A stretch of DNA of 64,000 nucleotides from CADEEL01 sp050246475 (lineage in GTDB: Bacteria; Pseudomonadota; Alphaproteobacteria; Caulobacterales; Aquidulcibacteraceae), in assembly GCA_050246475.1 (NCBI GenBank), contig JBFWVZ010000001.1:620001-684000 (forward strand), written 5' to 3'. A program made the position numbers and the translations under genes. Shown here in pieces: positions 18,166 through 25,661 of this stretch (position 1 is its first letter; each line of letters begins with the position of its first letter). The notes beneath the pieces are model-generated. The model was not told the origin of the DNA. It saw only the letters and a list, made by a program, of their open reading frames with translations, and did not search any database.

Positions 18166-19242
18166 TCAGGCGAAGACGCCTTCGGCCTTGTGATCGCGGA
18201 CCAAATCGACGGCGCCGTTCAGCATCTTGAAGAACATATCGTCGCCGCGCTCCGTCTGCGTGACGACCATGGCGGCGAAGAAGGCGGTGAGGAAATGCTG
18301 GTAGGCGCCGGCGATGTAGTGGCGCTCGAACGCCTCGGCATCGTAGTGGCCCGCGCCTTGGCGGGCGAGCTCTTCGAGATAGGCGTCGCGCAATTCGTTT
18401 TCGTGCGCGCGGCGGAGCACGGGATCGATCGCGCCAGAGACGAAATAGCCGACGTCCGCGGCAGGCGGGCCATAGCCGAAGCTCTGCCAATCGACGACGA
18501 CGACGGGCGGCGTCGTTCGATCCGTGGCGAAGAGCATGTTGTCGGGGCGGAAATCGCTATGGATGAGCGAGCGGGGGCCCGCGCGGAATTGTTCGTAGCG
18601 TGAGATGTCGGCCGTCATCGCATCGCCGATCTGGCGCGCCTCGAGCGTGACGCGCGCGCCGTAGCGTTCGAGGAAGGCTTTCCAGAGAAAGAGCACGAGT
18701 TCGGGCTGCACGGGATTGGGCGCTTTCGTCGTGCCGTTCACCCAGACATAGCCATCGAGCGTTTCATCTTGCCAGAAGGCGGCGTGGAGCTTTGCGGCTT
18801 CCGTGATCACGATCTTGGAGGCTTCGATATCGCAACCGGCGAGCTGATCGCCTTGTTCGGCGGGCGCGAGATCGCCCATCATCAGGACGAAATCGTGCGT
18901 CTCTTCGTTGACGTCGGTGAAATAGCAGCGGGGCGTGGCGATGCGCGCTCTTGTTTGCAGCAGCTGATAGAATTTCACTTCGCGGTGATAGTTGCCGAGC
19001 GAGACGCCCGCGGCGCGGCTCTCGGCGCCGGCAGCGGGGAATTTGCCGACGATGGTTTTCGGCGCGCCAGGCGGCGCGCTGGCGTAGTTCAGGGTGAAGC
19101 GTACGCAATCGCCGATCTGGCCGGTGCCGACTTTCTTGGCTTCGAAGCTCTCGACGCGCGCATCAACGCCGCCCGCCGCGAGGACGGCGGAGAGCCACGC
19201 GGCGTCAGCGTCCTGCGGGGCGCGAATGTCCGGCTTCGTCAT
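18166..19242 (-). CDS. APH-like phosphotransferase (ecdysteroid-kinase-like)
   Basis: A 358-residue kinase-fold protein of the aminoglycoside-phosphotransferase superfamily, close to the CHK/ecdysteroid-kinase-like group. Catalytic residues are in SLIHSDFRPDNMLF (HxDxxxxN) and the metal-binding aspartate is in VVVVDWQSFGYG. GKFPA carries the ATP lysine. It likely phosphorylates a small hydroxylated molecule; the substrate is unknown. It is the last gene of a three-gene unit after a flavin hydroxylase and an NTF2-like protein, overlapping the latter by ATGA, so its substrate may be the hydroxylase product (inference). Confidence 0.82.
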   Translation of the reverse strand: MTKPDIRAPQDADAAWLSAVLAAGGVDARVESFEAKKVGTGQIGDCVRFTLNYASAPPGAPKTIVGKFPAAGAESRAAGVSLGNYHREVKFYQLLQTRARIATPRCYFTDVNEETHDFVLMMGDLAPAEQGDQLAGCDIEASKIVITEAAKLHAAFWQDETLDGYVWVNGTTKAPNPVQPELVLFLWKAFLERYGARVTLEARQIGDAMTADISRYEQFRAGPRSLIHSDFRPDNMLFATDRTTPPVVVVDWQSFGYGPPAADVGYFVSGAIDPVLRRAHENELRDAYLEELARQGAGHYDAEAFERHYIAGAYQHFLTAFFAAMVVTQTERGDDMFFKMLNGAVDLVRDHKAEGVFA

Positions 19243-19595
19243 GCGGGGAGCTGGTGCACGTAGACTTCGTTGTGCGCGATCTTATCGCCGCGCATGAGGA
19301 CGAGATCGAAGCCGCGCATGCGGCCTGCTTCACCCTTCTCGCCGATGGTGCACATCCAGCGGCCGCAGAAGCCGCCGTCGATCGCCCAGGTTTCTTCGGG
19401 CGTGTAAGTCATCGGCGGGGTCGCGCCAAAGAGGCCGGTCAAATAAGCGCGCAGCGCGTCGTGACCTTGGATGCCGGCGGCGGTCTGGGGATCCTTGTAA
19501 ATCGTGTCGGCGGCGTAGAAACCGAGCAGGCGTTCGACGTCCTTGTCGGTCCAGGCCTTGAGCCAGTCAGCGTTGAAGCGCGGGATGTCGATCAT
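19239..19595 (-). CDS. NTF2-like (SnoaL-type) protein
   Basis: A 118-residue cone-shaped NTF2-fold protein: NADWLKAWTDKDVERLLGFY, AADTIYKDPQTAAGIQG and a C-terminal sheet ending KIAHNEVYVHQLPA. Members act as isomerases, cyclases, dehydratases or binding proteins for small molecules. The ATG at 19595 is chosen; GGAAGG lies upstream and the frame further out is antisense-like. It sits 5 bases after the flavin oxidoreductase and overlaps the kinase by 4 bases, so it is the middle of one operon. Confidence 0.83.
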   Translation of the reverse strand: MIDIPRFNADWLKAWTDKDVERLLGFYAADTIYKDPQTAAGIQGHDALRAYLTGLFGATPPMTYTPEETWAIDGGFCGRWMCTIGEKGEAGRMRGFDLVLMRGDKIAHNEVYVHQLPA

Positions 19596-19600
19596 AGCGC

Positions 19601-20830
19601 TTAGCCTTCCAGCACGCGGGCGCGGTGCGCGTCCGTAAAGATTTCGGGCGGCAGCGTTTCGGGGCCGGCCATGACGGCGAAGCCGTGCGCGCCGATGGAT
19701 GCATCCGCGGCGCGGCGCTCGTGATAGCGGCGGCGGCGCTCGCGCGCGGCTTCGCCGAACTCCATGTCGAGCGCGGCGGTCAACTGGCCGGCGAAGCGAA
19801 GACGCCGCATGCGCTCGGCGCGTTCCTCCGCATACGGACGGAAATCGGGTTGGGCGCCCGCTGGCGTCTCCTTCAAGATATCCGAGACGATGCGGACATC
19901 GCGGTAGGTGATGGAAAGCCCGAGGCCGATGATCGGATCGTTCCAGCCGGCGGCGTCTCCGATGAGGACGGCGCCGGGCGCGAAGGGTTCGGCGGTCCAG
20001 CTGTCGTTGTTGAAATAGGAAAAGAGCGGCCCGGCTGGCTCTCCAGCTGCAATGGTCTCGTTTTGCGGCGCGGAGCGCATGCGGAAGCTGTCGAGAAAAC
20101 GGCGCGCGCCGTCTACTCCATGGAAGCGGCCTTTGCCTTCGAGTGCATAGCCGCCATAGACGCGCACGCGGCCTTGGCCTTGCGGGAAGGCGAGGAAGCC
20201 GAAATCGCCTTCGGTGCCGATGGCCTGGCGCTCTTCGTCCCAGCCCACGACGCGATCGACGAGCAGGCCCGCGAACCAATGATGCGGCGTGTTCTGCTCG
20301 AGCGCGATCTTGGCGGCGTCGCGCACCATGGATTGGCGGCCTTCAGCTCCGACGATGAGGTTCGCTTCCGCCGTGCGCTTTTCGCCGTTGTGCGTGAACG
20401 TGACGGAGGGTTTGGCGCCGAGCGTCACGCTCTCGACGTTGACGCCGCGCAGCGCTTCGGCGCCGGCGCGGCCGGCTTCGCCAAAAAGCGTCTGGCAATG
20501 GTGGGGGTGGCCGATGCAGAGCGGGCCTGGCACATCGGGCGCGAAGATCGCGAGCGGCAGAATCGCGGCTTCGGCGGCGGCGGGATCGAGGCTTTCGTCG
20601 TACGTCACGTGCTGCGCGAGGTGATGGCCGCCCGCGCGGCGCAGCAGATCGTAGAGGCCGAGGCGCTTCGTCTCAGTCACGCCCCAGGGCGCGATCCATT
20701 CGCCGCGGACGCGATCCTCGTATTGGCTCGATTTTTCGAGAAGAAGAACGCGCTGGCCGGCGCGGGCCATCACGGCCGCCAGCGCGGACCCGCCAATGCC
20801 GCCGCCGATGATCGCGAGATCGTATGCCAT
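19601..20830 (-). CDS. FAD-dependent hydroxylase/oxidoreductase
   Basis: A 409-residue group A flavoprotein monooxygenase-like enzyme. The FAD dinucleotide loop is DLAIIGGGIGGSALAAVMAR, the middle VGAEGRQSMVRD corresponds to the DG motif, and FAPGAVLIGDAAGWNDPIIG is the GD motif that binds the FAD ribityl chain. The substrate is unknown; the family hydroxylates aromatics, polyketides or prenyl compounds. It heads the unit hydroxylase-NTF2-kinase on the minus strand and diverges from a nitronate monooxygenase 121 bases away. Confidence 0.87.
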   Translation of the reverse strand: MAYDLAIIGGGIGGSALAAVMARAGQRVLLLEKSSQYEDRVRGEWIAPWGVTETKRLGLYDLLRRAGGHHLAQHVTYDESLDPAAAEAAILPLAIFAPDVPGPLCIGHPHHCQTLFGEAGRAGAEALRGVNVESVTLGAKPSVTFTHNGEKRTAEANLIVGAEGRQSMVRDAAKIALEQNTPHHWFAGLLVDRVVGWDEERQAIGTEGDFGFLAFPQGQGRVRVYGGYALEGKGRFHGVDGARRFLDSFRMRSAPQNETIAAGEPAGPLFSYFNNDSWTAEPFAPGAVLIGDAAGWNDPIIGLGLSITYRDVRIVSDILKETPAGAQPDFRPYAEERAERMRRLRFAGQLTAALDMEFGEAARERRRRYHERRAADASIGAHGFAVMAGPETLPPEIFTDAHRARVLEG

Positions 20831-20951
20831 GGGCGGAGACTAGCGGGACGGGCGCCCGTTGCAACGCACGCCTGCTTTCCCTCGCGTCCGCTTGAAGCGG
20901 CGGCGATCATCCGTCATGCGTGGAGGCGAAGCCAACAAGGAAGCGCGCGCC

Positions 20952-21932
20952 ATGGCGATCAAGACCCGCATCACCGAACTCTTCGGCATCGAACACCCGA
21001 TCATCCAGGGCGGGATGCACTATGTTGGGTTCGCGGAAATGGCGGCGGCGGTTTCCGAGGCGGGCGGCTTGGGAATCATCACGGGGCTGACGCAGGGCAC
21101 GCCGGAGAAGCTCGCGAAGGAGATCGCGCGCTGCCGTGAGATGACGTCGAAGCCGTTCGGCGTGAACCTCACGTTCCTGCCGGCGGTGACGCCGCCTGAT
21201 TATCCGGGCTTCGTGGACGCGATCATCAAAGGCGGCGTCAAGATCGTAGAGACGGCGGGGAACAATCCGCAGAAATGGCTGCCCGCGATGAAGGAAGCGG
21301 GGATCAAGGTCATCCACAAGTGCACGTCGGTGCGCCACTCGCTGAAGGCCGAGTCGATCGGGTGCGACGCGGTGAGCGTCGATGGGTTCGAATGCGGCGG
21401 CCATCCTGGAGAAGACGATGTGCCGAACTTCATCTTGCTGCCGCGCGCGGCGGAGGAGCTCAAGATTCCGTTCGTCGCGTCGGGCGGGATGGCCGATGGG
21501 CGCAGCCTCGCGGCGGCGCTGGCGCTAGGGGCCGAAGGCATGAACATGGGCACGCGCTTCATCGCGACGAAGGAGGCGCCGGTGCACGAGAACGTGAAGC
21601 AGGCGCTGGTGGCGGCGAGCGAACTCGACACGCGTCTCATCATGCGGCCGCTGCGGAACACCGAGCGTGTGCTCAACAACGCGGCGGTGGAGCGGCTGCT
21701 TGAGAAGGAGAAGGAGCTCGGCGCGAAGCTCACCTTCAACGACATCATCGAAGAGGTGGCGGGCGTTTATCCGAAGATCATGCGCGACGGGCAGATGGAT
21801 GCGGGCGGCTGGAGCTGCGGCATGGTCGCTGGCCTCATCCACGACGTGCCGACGGTGAAGGAACTCATCGACCGCACGATCGCGGAGGCGGAATCGCTCA
21901 TCAAGCAGCGCCTCGCGAAAATGGCGGCCTAG
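20952..21932 (+). CDS. Nitronate monooxygenase (2-nitropropane dioxygenase family)
   Basis: A 326-residue FMN-dependent TIM-barrel enzyme that oxidises nitronates to carbonyl compounds and nitrite. It begins IEHPIIQGGMHYVGFAEM, and has SVDGFECGGHPGEDD (with the family's GxHxG-type segment) and IPFVASGGMADGRSLAAALA for phosphate binding, then GAEGMNMGTRF. Some members instead act as enoyl reductases, so the substrate is not certain. The start at 20952 has AAGGAAG upstream. It is convergent with a nitroreductase, overlapping by a few bases, suggesting shared nitro-compound handling. Confidence 0.88.
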   Translation: MAIKTRITELFGIEHPIIQGGMHYVGFAEMAAAVSEAGGLGIITGLTQGTPEKLAKEIARCREMTSKPFGVNLTFLPAVTPPDYPGFVDAIIKGGVKIVETAGNNPQKWLPAMKEAGIKVIHKCTSVRHSLKAESIGCDAVSVDGFECGGHPGEDDVPNFILLPRAAEELKIPFVASGGMADGRSLAAALALGAEGMNMGTRFIATKEAPVHENVKQALVAASELDTRLIMRPLRNTERVLNNAAVERLLEKEKELGAKLTFNDIIEEVAGVYPKIMRDGQMDAGGWSCGMVAGLIHDVPTVKELIDRTIAEAESLIKQRLAKMAA

Positions 21933-22606
21933 TCATCGAAGCCGACGAAGTTCACGGCCTCATCGACGCTCTTGCGGCGTGAGACGACGGCGTTAGCGGG
22001 AAACGACTCATCCGGCCAGCCCATCGCGATGCAGATCATGATGACCTGATCGTCCGCGATGCCGGCGTGCTCGCGCACGACGGGCGATTGCATGATGCCT
22101 TGGCTGTTGATGACGCAGCCAAGTCCGCGCGACCAGGCGGCGTTGACGAATGCATTGGCCACGGCGCCGCAATCGAAGGGCGCGATGTCTCCGCCATGGA
22201 TCGTGCGGTCGTAAGTCACGACGATGGAGACAGGGGCGTCGAACTGGCGGAAGCCGCGCAGCACCCAATCCTGACGCGCGTCCTTATCATGGCGTTCGAT
22301 GCCCATGGCGGCGAAGAGCTGCTTGGCGATCTCGATCTGGCGCTCGCGGTGGGCGCCGGCGTATTCGCCGTGAATGCGGAATTCACGCGAGTGCGGAACG
22401 CCGGCGAGGTTGCGCTCGGTGTTGCCGGCGCGGATGCGGTTGAGCGGCTCGCCCGCGACGACCGTGAAATTCCAGGGCTGCGTGTTGAGCGATGAGGGCG
22501 CGCGCATGGCGAGCGCGATAACCTCCTTGATGACTTCCTTCGGCACCGGCTTCTTCTTGAAGCCGCGGATGGAGCGCCGGCCTAGAACCACTTCGTCGTA
22601 TTGCAC
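21929..22606 (-). CDS. Nitroreductase family protein
   Basis: A 225-residue FMN-binding nitroreductase. The N-terminal RRSIRGFKKKPVPKEVIKE and RAPSSLNTQPWNFTVV are the classic FMN and NAD(P)H contacts, and INSQGIMQSPVVREHAGIAD and ICIAMGWPDE are the late motifs. It reduces nitroaromatics, quinones or flavins. The start codon is GTG at 22606, preceded by an AAGGGGG stretch. Convergent with the nitronate monooxygenase, whose end it overlaps. Confidence 0.9.
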   Translation of the reverse strand: MQYDEVVLGRRSIRGFKKKPVPKEVIKEVIALAMRAPSSLNTQPWNFTVVAGEPLNRIRAGNTERNLAGVPHSREFRIHGEYAGAHRERQIEIAKQLFAAMGIERHDKDARQDWVLRGFRQFDAPVSIVVTYDRTIHGGDIAPFDCGAVANAFVNAAWSRGLGCVINSQGIMQSPVVREHAGIADDQVIMICIAMGWPDESFPANAVVSRRKSVDEAVNFVGFDD

Positions 22607-22645
22607 GCACGCGCCCCCTTTTTCTTCGATGCGAGAAAGCAGGGT

Positions 22646-23281
22646 TTACGCGAAGAGCGTCAAGCGCGCGAGGTGCGTGAGCGCGGCGATCAGCGCGAGC
22701 AGGAGGGCGATCCAGACGCGCGGACCCAGGAGCGTGCGGATCATCGGGCGCGTCGGGAAGGAGAAGGTTTGCGCCACGCCGGCGATCTTGAAGGGATGGA
22801 TGTGGTGGAAGCGTGGATCGGACGCGAGCGCGGCCATATCGCGGCGGCTGCGGTAGCGCATGTAGCCCACTACGCTCCAGCCCGGATCGGGCGCGGCGTT
22901 CCAGGCGTCGAGGTAGCCGCCGGCGGGGCGCGCGACGATGGCGGGATGGCCGGCGCGGGCGAAGAGCGCGGGCATGAAGGCCTTGGCGTAGCGCTGCGTG
23001 AGAATGCGGCCGGGGACCATGGCGCCGGTTTCGGGATCGGGCGCGTCGTTGGGGTTCTCGCGCACGAGATTGAGCATGAAGAATTCGCGCCCGTCGTCCT
23101 CTTCGAGAAAGCGGCGGACGATCGCGAGATCGTTGACGGCGGCGCCGGGTGTGCCGGCAATGGCCGCGACGAAGCGTTCGATCTCGTTCGTTGAAAGCGG
23201 CCCGCGCCAATTATCGTACCAAGCGCGGAAGAGGATGTAGGCGGCGAGCGCCGCGCCCCAGATCAGCAGTGCTTCGTCCAC
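22646..23281 (-). CDS. Uncharacterised membrane protein, DUF1330-like middle
   Basis: A 211-residue protein of unknown function with a hydrophobic segment near each end (about residues 6-22 and 184-206). The central region, with EFFMLNLVRENPNDAPDPET and GWSVVGYMRYRSRRDMAALA, resembles ferredoxin-like monooxygenase/DUF1330 folds that bind small ligands as dimers. It starts at a GTG that overlaps the last 19 bases of the upstream MFS transporter, so it is coupled to transport. No catalytic residue can be named. Confidence 0.7.
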   Translation of the reverse strand: MDEALLIWGAALAAYILFRAWYDNWRGPLSTNEIERFVAAIAGTPGAAVNDLAIVRRFLEEDDGREFFMLNLVRENPNDAPDPETGAMVPGRILTQRYAKAFMPALFARAGHPAIVARPAGGYLDAWNAAPDPGWSVVGYMRYRSRRDMAALASDPRFHHIHPFKIAGVAQTFSFPTRPMIRTLLGPRVWIALLLALIAALTHLARLTLFA

Positions 23282-24948
23282 TGATCAATGTCCCGCTTGT
23301 GGGTCTCCGGCAGCAGGAGCAAGCCGATGACGAACGTCGCGCCGGCGATGACGATCGGATACCAGAGGCCGTTATAGATGTTGCCGGTGGCGGCGACGAT
23401 GGCGAAGGCGGTCGTCGGCAGGAAGCCGCCAAACCAGCCGTTGCCGATGTGATAGGGCAGCGACATCGAGGTGTAGCGGATGCGGCTGGGGAAGAGCTCG
23501 ACGAGCAGCGCCGCGATGGGGCCGTAGACCATCGTCACGTAGAGAACGAGGAGCGCCAGGATCGCGATGACGAGCGGCGTGTTGATCGCGGCGGGATCGG
23601 CGGCGGCGGGATAGCCGACGGCGTCAAGCGCGGCGCGCGCTTCGGCCTGGAACGCCGTGATGGCGGCGGCGCGGGCTTCGCGATCGAGAGTGGCGACGTC
23701 GGGGGCGCGGACGATTGTTTCGCCGACGTGGATTTCAGCGACGGCGCCCGCGGGCGCTGCGCTGTTGTCGTAGCTCACGCCCGCGCGGGAGAGGAAAGCG
23801 CGCGCGACATCGCAGGATTGCGTGTCGAACTGATTGCGGCCGACGGGATCGAATTGCACCGAGCAGGCGCGCTGATCGGCGATCACGACCACGGGCGCGT
23901 TGCGCTGCGCGGCGGCGAGCGCGGGGTTGGCGGCTTCGGTCAACAGATTGAAGAGCGGGATGTAGGTGAGCGCGGCCAATGCGCAGCCCGCGAGGATGAT
24001 GGGCTTGCGGCCGATTTTGTCGGAGAGCCAGCCGAACACGATGAAGAAGGGCGTGCCGATCAAGAGCGCCACTGCGATGAGGCCGTTGGCGGTGAGGCCG
24101 TCGACCTTCAGCGTGCGCTCCAAGAAGAAGAGCGCGTAGAACTGGCCGGTGTACCAGACGACGGCTTGGCCCGCGACGGCGCCGAAGAGCGCGAGGATGG
24201 CGACCTTCGCATTGCTCCAGCGACCGAAGGATTCCGCGAGCGGGGCCTTCGATGTCGCGCCTTCTTCCTTCATGCGTTGGAAGACCGGGCTTTCGTTGAG
24301 CTGCAGGCGGATCCAGAGCGAGATGGCGAGCAGCACGATCGAAACAAGGAACGGGATTCGCCAGCCCCATTCCGCGAAATCCTCCGGCGTCAGCACGGCG
24401 CGCGCGCCCATGATGACGAGCAGCGAGAGGAAGAGGCCAAGCGTGGCGGTGGTTTGAATCCACGACGTATAGAGGCCGCGGCGATGGTTGGGCGCGTGTT
24501 CAGCCACGTAGGTCGCGGCGCCGCCGTACTCGCCGCCGAGGGCCAATCCTTGCAGCAGGCGCATGAGGATGAGGATTATGGGCGCGGCGACGCCGATATC
24601 GTCATAGCCCGGCAGGAGGCCGACGACGAACGTCGAGAGGCCCATGATCGCCATGGTGACGAGGAAGGTGTTCTTGCGGCCGACGATATCGCCGATGCGC
24701 CCGAAGAAGAGCGCGCCGAAGGGGCGCACGAAGAAGCCCGCGGCGAAGGCGGCGAGCGCGAAGATGAAGGCCGTCGTCTCGTTCACGCCGGAGAAGAAGT
24801 GCGCGGCGATGTAGGTCGCGAGCGAGCCGTAGAGGTAGAAATCGTACCACTCGAAGACGGTGCCGAGCGAAGAGGCGGAGATGACGAGCTTCTCGCCTGA
24901 CGTCGACTTATGGTGCTTCGGCGCTTCCCCCGCCGCTGTCTCGGCCAT
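23263..24948 (-). CDS. MFS transporter, metabolite:H+ symporter (MHS) type
   Basis: A 561-residue inner-membrane secondary transporter. The family's early motif SSLGTVFEWYDFYLYGSLA, the loop RIGDIVGRKNTFL and the LLQGLALGGEYGG segment are those of the MHS group (proline/betaine, shikimate, ketoglutarate carriers). Unusually, about 110 mostly non-membrane residues (roughly 365-455, with two cysteines) sit between later membrane segments, a feature of some alphaproteobacterial members. The substrate is unknown. A GAGGGAG ribosome site precedes ATG 24948. Confidence 0.88.
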   Translation of the reverse strand: MAETAAGEAPKHHKSTSGEKLVISASSLGTVFEWYDFYLYGSLATYIAAHFFSGVNETTAFIFALAAFAAGFFVRPFGALFFGRIGDIVGRKNTFLVTMAIMGLSTFVVGLLPGYDDIGVAAPIILILMRLLQGLALGGEYGGAATYVAEHAPNHRRGLYTSWIQTTATLGLFLSLLVIMGARAVLTPEDFAEWGWRIPFLVSIVLLAISLWIRLQLNESPVFQRMKEEGATSKAPLAESFGRWSNAKVAILALFGAVAGQAVVWYTGQFYALFFLERTLKVDGLTANGLIAVALLIGTPFFIVFGWLSDKIGRKPIILAGCALAALTYIPLFNLLTEAANPALAAAQRNAPVVVIADQRACSVQFDPVGRNQFDTQSCDVARAFLSRAGVSYDNSAAPAGAVAEIHVGETIVRAPDVATLDREARAAAITAFQAEARAALDAVGYPAAADPAAINTPLVIAILALLVLYVTMVYGPIAALLVELFPSRIRYTSMSLPYHIGNGWFGGFLPTTAFAIVAATGNIYNGLWYPIVIAGATFVIGLLLLPETHKRDIDQWTKHC

Positions 24949-25012
24949 GCGCGTTCTCCCTCACGCGCATGGGAGAGCAAAGCGCGGCGGGGATCAATTC
25001 GTTTCGTGCGAC

Positions 25013-25393
25013 CTAGCGGAAGAGCGCGGTGATGGCGTCGACGGCGGCGCTGTCGATGTATTCGTCGATGCGGGCGATCTTGCCGTCGCGCACGGTGAAG
25101 AAGATGGCGGCGTCGCAGGCGGCGGATTTGGCGCCTTCGCGGGCGGCGAGATGGAGCGTGTGGCGCTGGGCGACGCGGTCTCCCAATGCGAAGCGCTCGG
25201 CGATCTCGTAGCGTGGGACGGCGACGCGCATCATGGCTTTGAGGGTGCGCAGGTTCTCGGTCTTGTTTTGGGTCTTGCCGTCATTGCTGTGCCAGACGGC
25301 GAGATCGTCATGGTAGAGCGCGGCGACGGCGTCGGCGTCACCGGCTTGGATGGCGGCGAAGAAGGATTCGATGACGGCGGTGGAGTCGGTCAT
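25013..25393 (-). CDS. Small NTF2-like (SnoaL-type) protein
   Basis: A 126-residue NTF2-fold protein: VIESFFAAIQAGDADAVAAL, YHDDLAVWHSNDG and a final IFFTVRDGKIARIDEYIDS, the usual helix and strand order. It probably binds or turns over a small molecule; no catalytic set can be assigned. ATG 25393 is chosen over starts further out because GGAGGAAAA directly precedes it. It lies downstream of the tRNA gene on the same strand, separated by two hairpins. Confidence 0.82.
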   Translation of the reverse strand: MTDSTAVIESFFAAIQAGDADAVAALYHDDLAVWHSNDGKTQNKTENLRTLKAMMRVAVPRYEIAERFALGDRVAQRHTLHLAAREGAKSAACDAAIFFTVRDGKIARIDEYIDSAAVDAITALFR

Positions 25394-25411
25394 TTTTCCT
25401 CCGGTCCGCCT

Positions 25412-25463
25412 TCGCGCCTCCGGCGCTTCGGCGCGACACTTTCGTTTGCTTCGCAAACGAAAG
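25412..25463 (-). terminator. Two tandem stem-loops after the tRNA gene
   Basis: First, CTTTCGTTTGC-TTC-GCAAACGAAAG (25439-25463) is a perfect 11-base-pair hairpin that begins one base after the tRNA CCA end. Second, TCGCGCC and GGCGCGA (25412-25436) pair around a loop that can also form GCGC-TTCG-GCGC. Neither has a T-run on the minus strand. They may stop transcription or guide 3' end processing of the tRNA. Confidence 0.55.
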
Positions 25464-25540
25464 TGGTGGTCGGGGGGAGACTTGAACTCCCGACCTCGGG
25501 GTTATGAATCCCGCGCTCTAACCAGCTGAGCTACCCGACC
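25464..25540 (-). tRNA. tRNA-Met (anticodon CAT)
   Basis: The minus strand folds as a complete 77-base tRNA. The acceptor stem pairs GGTCGGG with CCCGACC, the D-arm is AGCTCAGCTGGTTAGAGC, the anticodon loop is TTCATAA, and the T-arm includes GTTCAAGTC. The CCA end is encoded (25464-25466), after discriminator A. The 5' start GGTCGGGTAGC lacks the C1-A72 mismatch of initiator tRNA, so it is elongator Met. A CAT anticodon could also be the lysidine-modified Ile tRNA, which sequence alone cannot fully exclude. Confidence 0.93.
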
Positions 25541-25548
25541 TTGGATTT

Positions 25549-25573
25549 CGCCTCCGGCCTTGGCCGGAAGGCG
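25549..25573. other. Imperfect hairpin upstream of the tRNA gene
   Basis: CGCCTCCGGCC and GGCCGGAAGGCG pair around TT with a single bulged A. The CGCCTCCGGC string also occurs on the other side of the tRNA (from 25415), so the tRNA is flanked by similar GC hairpins. Confidence 0.4.
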
Positions 25574-25661
25574 CGGATGCTTAAGGGAGGGGGCGGGCCC
25601 ACGCAAGCGCCGATGGCGCGCCTTCTTGCCTTCTTCTTGCAGCAGCCTTTGATCGATCCAC

